Source: an uncultured Bacteroidota bacterium
GTDB taxonomy: Bacteria; Bacteroidota; Bacteroidia; Chitinophagales; Chitinophagaceae
Reading direction: 5' to 3'
Assembly: GCA_903912405.1 (NCBI GenBank)
Contig: CAIWHF010000023.1
Span: forward strand, 1-34,512
Length of the DNA: 34,512 nucleotides
The notes under the pieces were generated by a model that saw only the letters and a program-made list of their open reading frames with translations, searched no databases and was not told the DNA's origin. This document shows positions 30,364-34,512 of this stretch, piece by piece. The translations under genes were made by a program, and so were the position numbers. Position 1 is the stretch's first letter; every line of letters begins with the position of its first letter.

Positions 30364-30368
30364 GTTTC

Positions 30369-30818
30369 ATGATACAGTTCGAGTTTAAAACCTTTGATAG
30401 CCTCAACATACACGAATTGTATGCCATTATGCAAGTGCGCAATGAGGTATTTGTATATGAGCAACATTGCTATTATCAGGATTTAGATGATAAAGATCAA
30501 GCCTGTATCCATGTATTAGGCTGGAACGAGCAGCAACAATTAGTGGCCTATTGCAGAATATTACCTCCAGGTTTGACCTATCCTACCCATGCTATAGGTA
30601 GAGTATTGGTGATTGCTACTTACAGAAAACTGCAATTAGGAAGAGTGCTGATGCAAAAAACACTTGCCTATATCCAATCTGAATTTGGCCAGGTGCCATT
30701 AACCATTGAAGCACAACTCTATTTGCAAACATTTTATGAATCGCTCGGTTTTATAAGAACGAGTGATGTATTTGATGATGCTGGAATAGACCATGTGGAG
30801 ATGAAAATGCAATTATAA
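30369..30818 (+). CDS. GNAT family N-acetyltransferase, ElaA-like
   Basis: 149 aa; LYAIMQVRNEVFVYEQHCYYQDLDDKDQACIHVL...IGRVLVIATYRKLQLGRVLM. Confidence 0.88.
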   Translation: MIQFEFKTFDSLNIHELYAIMQVRNEVFVYEQHCYYQDLDDKDQACIHVLGWNEQQQLVAYCRILPPGLTYPTHAIGRVLVIATYRKLQLGRVLMQKTLAYIQSEFGQVPLTIEAQLYLQTFYESLGFIRTSDVFDDAGIDHVEMKMQL

Positions 30819-30894
30819 GCAATACGTTAAATCTTGTATTCAAACCGAATTTATTGCTCTATTCTGTAATACCTTTACAAATAATTTATTTTTT

Positions 30895-31413
30895 ATGGCA
30901 GCACAAAAAAATCCGAAAGACAGTTTTAATATTATGAGCGAATTGGTATTACCCAATGATACTAATACCTTAGGTAATTTAATGGGCGGCAAGCTCATGC
31001 ATTGGATGGATATTGCTGCGGCAATATCTGCCATGAAGCATTGCAATTGTCCGGTAGTAACGGCATCTGTGGATAATGTATCGTTTGCTAACCCTATAAA
31101 ATTAGGCAATCTATTAACCCTAGAGTCTAAAGTAACTCGAGCTTTTAATACATCAATGGAAGTATATATAAAAGTATGGGGCGAAGACTTGTCGGCACAA
31201 TATAAATATGTGAGCAATGAAGCGTATTTGACATTTGTAGCTTTAGATCCTAATGGCAAGCCAAGAAAAGTGCCCGAGCTTATTCCTGTTACCGAAGAAG
31301 ATCAAAAAATGTATGAAGGCGCTATGCGTCGCAGGCAAGTGCGTTTGATATTAGGCGGAAAAATGAAACCAGAAGATGCCGGTGAATTAAAAGCATTATT
31401 TATTAAAGACTAA
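30895..31413 (+). CDS. Acyl-CoA thioesterase (hotdog fold)
   Basis: 172 aa; NTLGNLMGGKLMHWMDIAAAISAMKHCNCPVVTASVDNVSFANPIKLGNLLTLES. Confidence 0.9.
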   Translation: MAAQKNPKDSFNIMSELVLPNDTNTLGNLMGGKLMHWMDIAAAISAMKHCNCPVVTASVDNVSFANPIKLGNLLTLESKVTRAFNTSMEVYIKVWGEDLSAQYKYVSNEAYLTFVALDPNGKPRKVPELIPVTEEDQKMYEGAMRRRQVRLILGGKMKPEDAGELKALFIKD

Positions 31414-31416
31414 TAC

Positions 31417-32700
31417 ATGTTAGATAGAGCTACTGCACCGATTATTAAAGATCCTATTCATTTTAATTTTGAATTACCTGCTATCAATACGCATGCACTC
31501 AGCAATGACGTGCCTTTATATTGGTTAAATGCCGGCGTTTTAGATGTTGTAGAAATCAATTGGATTTTTGATGCTGGCATTTGGCAAGAGCCGCATCAAG
31601 GAGTTGCTAATGCTTCGGCTGCCTTATTAAAAAATGGCACGCTTAGTAAAACGGCAAAACAAATAAACGAAGACTTAGAATTATATGGTGCAAGTTTAAA
31701 AATAGGAGCGAGTAATGATTATGCATCTATTACCTTACATTGTTTGGTAAAACATTTAGCGACAATACTTCCTACTATTGCGAGTATACTTTTCGAAGCT
31801 TCTTTCCCAGAAGAAGAAATAGAAATCTTTAAAAAGAATGCGCTACAGCGTTTGGCTATCAATTTAAAGCAATGTGAATTTGTTGCCAATCAAAAAATTG
31901 ATGCACATGTTTTTGGTGCCCAACACCCCTATGGTCGATATACCACTAGTGCTTCTTTAGAAGCGCTCAGCAGTGATATGTTGCGCAACTTTCATAAAGC
32001 AGCGTATCAAATGAATACGTGTAAAATTTTTATGGCAGGCAAAGTTGGAGCGCAAGAAATAGATTTAATCAATCGTTATTTCGGAGCTACGACTCTAGCG
32101 ACTACAGCTAAGAATGTAAATAATGAATTTACAATAAGCTCTGATGCGCCATTTAAATCCTATATTGAAAATGATGCGAATGCGGTGCAAGGAGCTATTC
32201 GTATTGCAAGAACGATACCTAATAGACATCATCCTGATTTTGCGCCATTAGTAGTTTTGAACACCTTGTTTGGCGGTTACTTTGGCTCTCGATTAATGAG
32301 CAATATTAGAGAAGATAAAGGCTATACTTATGGAATTTATAGTTCACAATCTTCTTATATACATTCTGGTATGCTATGTATTCAAACAGAAGTAGGGCGT
32401 GATGTACTTCAATATGCAGTAGACGAAATCTATAAAGAAATGGATCTTTTATTGCAGGAATCCATTGAGGAGGAAGAACTCTTATTGGTAAAGAATTATT
32501 TATTGGGCAGCATATTAGGTGATTTAGATGGACCATTTTCTATTTTGCAAAGATGGCGTTCTTTGATTTTAAATGGACTTGATCAGCAGACCTTCCAAAA
32601 AAATATAAATACTTATAAAAACATCACAGCAATTGAATTACAGCAATTAGCTAAAAAATATTATAACGCAACCGACTTCTTTGAAATTCAAGTTGTCTAA
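31417..32700 (+). CDS. M16 peptidase-like protein lacking HXXEH (presumed non-catalytic subunit)
   Basis: 427 aa; GGYFGSRLMSNIREDKGYTYGIYSS retained; the catalytic position reads GVANASAALLKNGT. Confidence 0.88.
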   Translation: MLDRATAPIIKDPIHFNFELPAINTHALSNDVPLYWLNAGVLDVVEINWIFDAGIWQEPHQGVANASAALLKNGTLSKTAKQINEDLELYGASLKIGASNDYASITLHCLVKHLATILPTIASILFEASFPEEEIEIFKKNALQRLAINLKQCEFVANQKIDAHVFGAQHPYGRYTTSASLEALSSDMLRNFHKAAYQMNTCKIFMAGKVGAQEIDLINRYFGATTLATTAKNVNNEFTISSDAPFKSYIENDANAVQGAIRIARTIPNRHHPDFAPLVVLNTLFGGYFGSRLMSNIREDKGYTYGIYSSQSSYIHSGMLCIQTEVGRDVLQYAVDEIYKEMDLLLQESIEEEELLLVKNYLLGSILGDLDGPFSILQRWRSLILNGLDQQTFQKNINTYKNITAIELQQLAKKYYNATDFFEIQVV

Positions 32701-32711
32701 ATAAACTAAAT

Positions 32712-32733
32712 AACTAAAGGCTAAACTTTAGTT
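32712..32733 (+). other. 8-bp stem hairpin between M16 and TonB receptor genes
   Basis: AACTAAAGgctaaaCTTTAGTT. Confidence 0.5.
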
Positions 32734-32745
32734 GTACTAACTATT

Positions 32746-34512
32746 ATGATCAAAACATTTTTTGCATTTATATTTTCACTTTTAGCAATTACTACTATTG
32801 CTCAAACAATAAGTATTCAGGGTAAGCTGAGAGATGCTAATAATGAACCTATTGCTTATGCTACTTTAAATTTAATGGATGCCGATGCGAAGAAAGCAGT
32901 AGCCGGAGCTCAAAGTTTAGACAATGGTAATTTTTCTATTCCTGTTTCAAAAAAAGGAGTTTATTATATTACGATTAATACTTTAGGTTATGAATCGTAT
33001 ATCGGTTCTAAAATAAGGATCAATCAATTAGATTCTTCCATTGCAGTTGGCATCATCAAATTAAAAACGCAAACAAAAAATTTAAAAATAGTAGAAGTAA
33101 GAGCAGAAAAATCCATGATGCAAATGGATATTGATAAACGCGTTTTTAATGTAGAAAAAAATACGACTACGAGTGGTGGCAGTGCTGCCGATGTTTTACA
33201 AAATGTGCCTTCTGTGGCTGTTGATTTGGATGGCAATGTAAGTTTGAGAGGAAAAGGGAATGTAACTATTTTAATTGACGGCAGACCATCTACGATGTTA
33301 GGAAGCGATGTAGCTTCTGCACTTCAAAGCCTTTCTGCAAGCAGTATAGAAAGTGTAGAGGTTATCACTAATCCATCTTCAAAATATGATGCTCAAGGCA
33401 TGTCGGGAGTTATTAATATTATTACCAAGCGAGATAAGAAATTTGGTTTGAATGGTGTAGGCACCATAGGCATTGGTACTTTAAACAAATACAATGGAAG
33501 CGTAAATTTGAATTTGAAAAATAATAAGTGGAATGTATTTGTAAATGCGAACGGAAGAATTAATAACACCTATAATTACGCTACTATCAATAGAAGTAAT
33601 AAAAATGATGCTATTCGCTCTACTAGTTATGAAGATAACGACAAGTATCGATTTGGGGGTATGGCTTCCATAGGTGCAGAATATACCTTTAGCAAGCAAG
33701 ATGTTTTGATGTTTACACAATCCTTAAACAGAATGAAATTTGGAAGTGATGCTAATACGAAATATGAAGTCTATAATGGAAGCATGCAAACGCTTTTACA
33801 AAATAGACATGGAAATTTTGATGGCGGACCCATATCTACAACTTCAGCGCTAAATTTTAAACATAAATTCAAACAGCCAAAAAAAGAACTCACTGCCGAT
33901 CTTTCTTATTCCCATACCTGGATGAAAAGACAACAAGATTATAACACTACTACTACCAATTATTTGTTGATGCCTCCTATGAACATTGTTTCTCAGTTGA
34001 ATCAAAATGCTCCGGGGCTGGGTACTATGAATAACTTTACAGGAATGATCGATTATACTATGCCTATGTTTCATGGTAAGGGAAAATTAGATGCCGGTTT
34101 GAAAACACAACGTAGCCATTTCGACAATAGCAATACGCCTACAAAAAATTATGGTGACCCAACGTATACGACAACCGATACGAGCATGAAAAGTGATTAT
34201 AATTATAATTTGCAAATTGATGCCGCATATATCAATATGGCAAATACTAAAGGCAAATGGGGTTATCAAGCCGGATTACGTTTAGAAAATGCTACTTATA
34301 AGGGATCGACCAATATATATTCACTATTGACATACGAAAATCATTTTTTGAATTTATTCCCTACTACTTATATTTCCTACCAAGTATCCCCAAGTCAAAC
34401 TTTTTATTTAAGCTATTCAAGAAGAACCAATAGACCTGGCTTTAGAGATATGATGCCGTTTTTAGATTTATCGAACCCGCAAGATTCAAGCATGGGTAAT
34501 CCTAATTTAAAA
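32746..34512 (+). CDS. TonB-dependent receptor / outer membrane beta-barrel protein (3' end outside window)
   Basis: Manual translation: MIKTFFAFIFSLLAITTIAQTISIQGKLRDANNEPIAYATLNLMD (signal peptide plus carboxypeptidase-like regulatory domain), NVPSVAVDLDGNVSLRGKGNVTILIDGRPS (plug), YSRRTNRPGFRDMMPFLDLSNPQDSSMGNPNLK. Open to the window end and absent from the track. Confidence 0.93.
   Translation, partial: MIKTFFAFIFSLLAITTIAQTISIQGKLRDANNEPIAYATLNLMDADAKKAVAGAQSLDNGNFSIPVSKKGVYYITINTLGYESYIGSKIRINQLDSSIAVGIIKLKTQTKNLKIVEVRAEKSMMQMDIDKRVFNVEKNTTTSGGSAADVLQNVPSVAVDLDGNVSLRGKGNVTILIDGRPSTMLGSDVASALQSLSASSIESVEVITNPSSKYDAQGMSGVINIITKRDKKFGLNGVGTIGIGTLNKYNGSVNLNLKNNKWNVFVNANGRINNTYNYATINRSNKNDAIRSTSYEDNDKYRFGGMASIGAEYTFSKQDVLMFTQSLNRMKFGSDANTKYEVYNGSMQTLLQNRHGNFDGGPISTTSALNFKHKFKQPKKELTADLSYSHTWMKRQQDYNTTTTNYLLMPPMNIVSQLNQNAPGLGTMNNFTGMIDYTMPMFHGKGKLDAGLKTQRSHFDNSNTPTKNYGDPTYTTTDTSMKSDYNYNLQIDAAYINMANTKGKWGYQAGLRLENATYKGSTNIYSLLTYENHFLNLFPTTYISYQVSPSQTFYLSYSRRTNRPGFRDMMPFLDLSNPQDSSMGNPNLK

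Overview
This 34.5 kb window looks like a chromosomal segment from a Bacteroidetes bacterium, judging by TAnnTTTG-type -7 promoter boxes, AT-rich sequence and Bacteroidetes-like families. I inferred the phylum from protein character and did not search for it. From left to right: (1) a giant secreted modular surface protein on the minus strand, running off the left edge (>=1640 aa) and absent from the ORF track; (2) an accessory block at about 5.1-8.3 kb with small and hypothetical genes, a repeated leader and four copies of a near-identical terminator palindrome; (3) a mostly housekeeping region: pyrG, fused E1 alpha/beta dehydrogenase, a Lys/Ala-rich lipoprotein, an SPFH protein, an ALDH8-like dehydrogenase with a RidA/2-aminomuconate deaminase-like protein, rnz with a STAS protein, clpC, feoB, a flippase, a glycosyltransferase, mreBCD, carB, a GNAT protein, a thioesterase and an M16 peptidase-like protein lacking HXXEH; (4) a TonB-dependent receptor running off the right edge. 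I see no CRISPR array, IS element, tRNA/rRNA gene or recognisable defence island. The best second looks are: the repeat-leader/terminator block with an untracked 59-aa membrane protein; the tandem CATCMGG modules of the giant surface protein; a start-proximal frameshift in the SRPBCC gene; four out of four convergent gene pairs meeting stop-to-stop without a hairpin; and inverted repeats at the predicted 5' ends of both pyrimidine genes (pyrG, carB).
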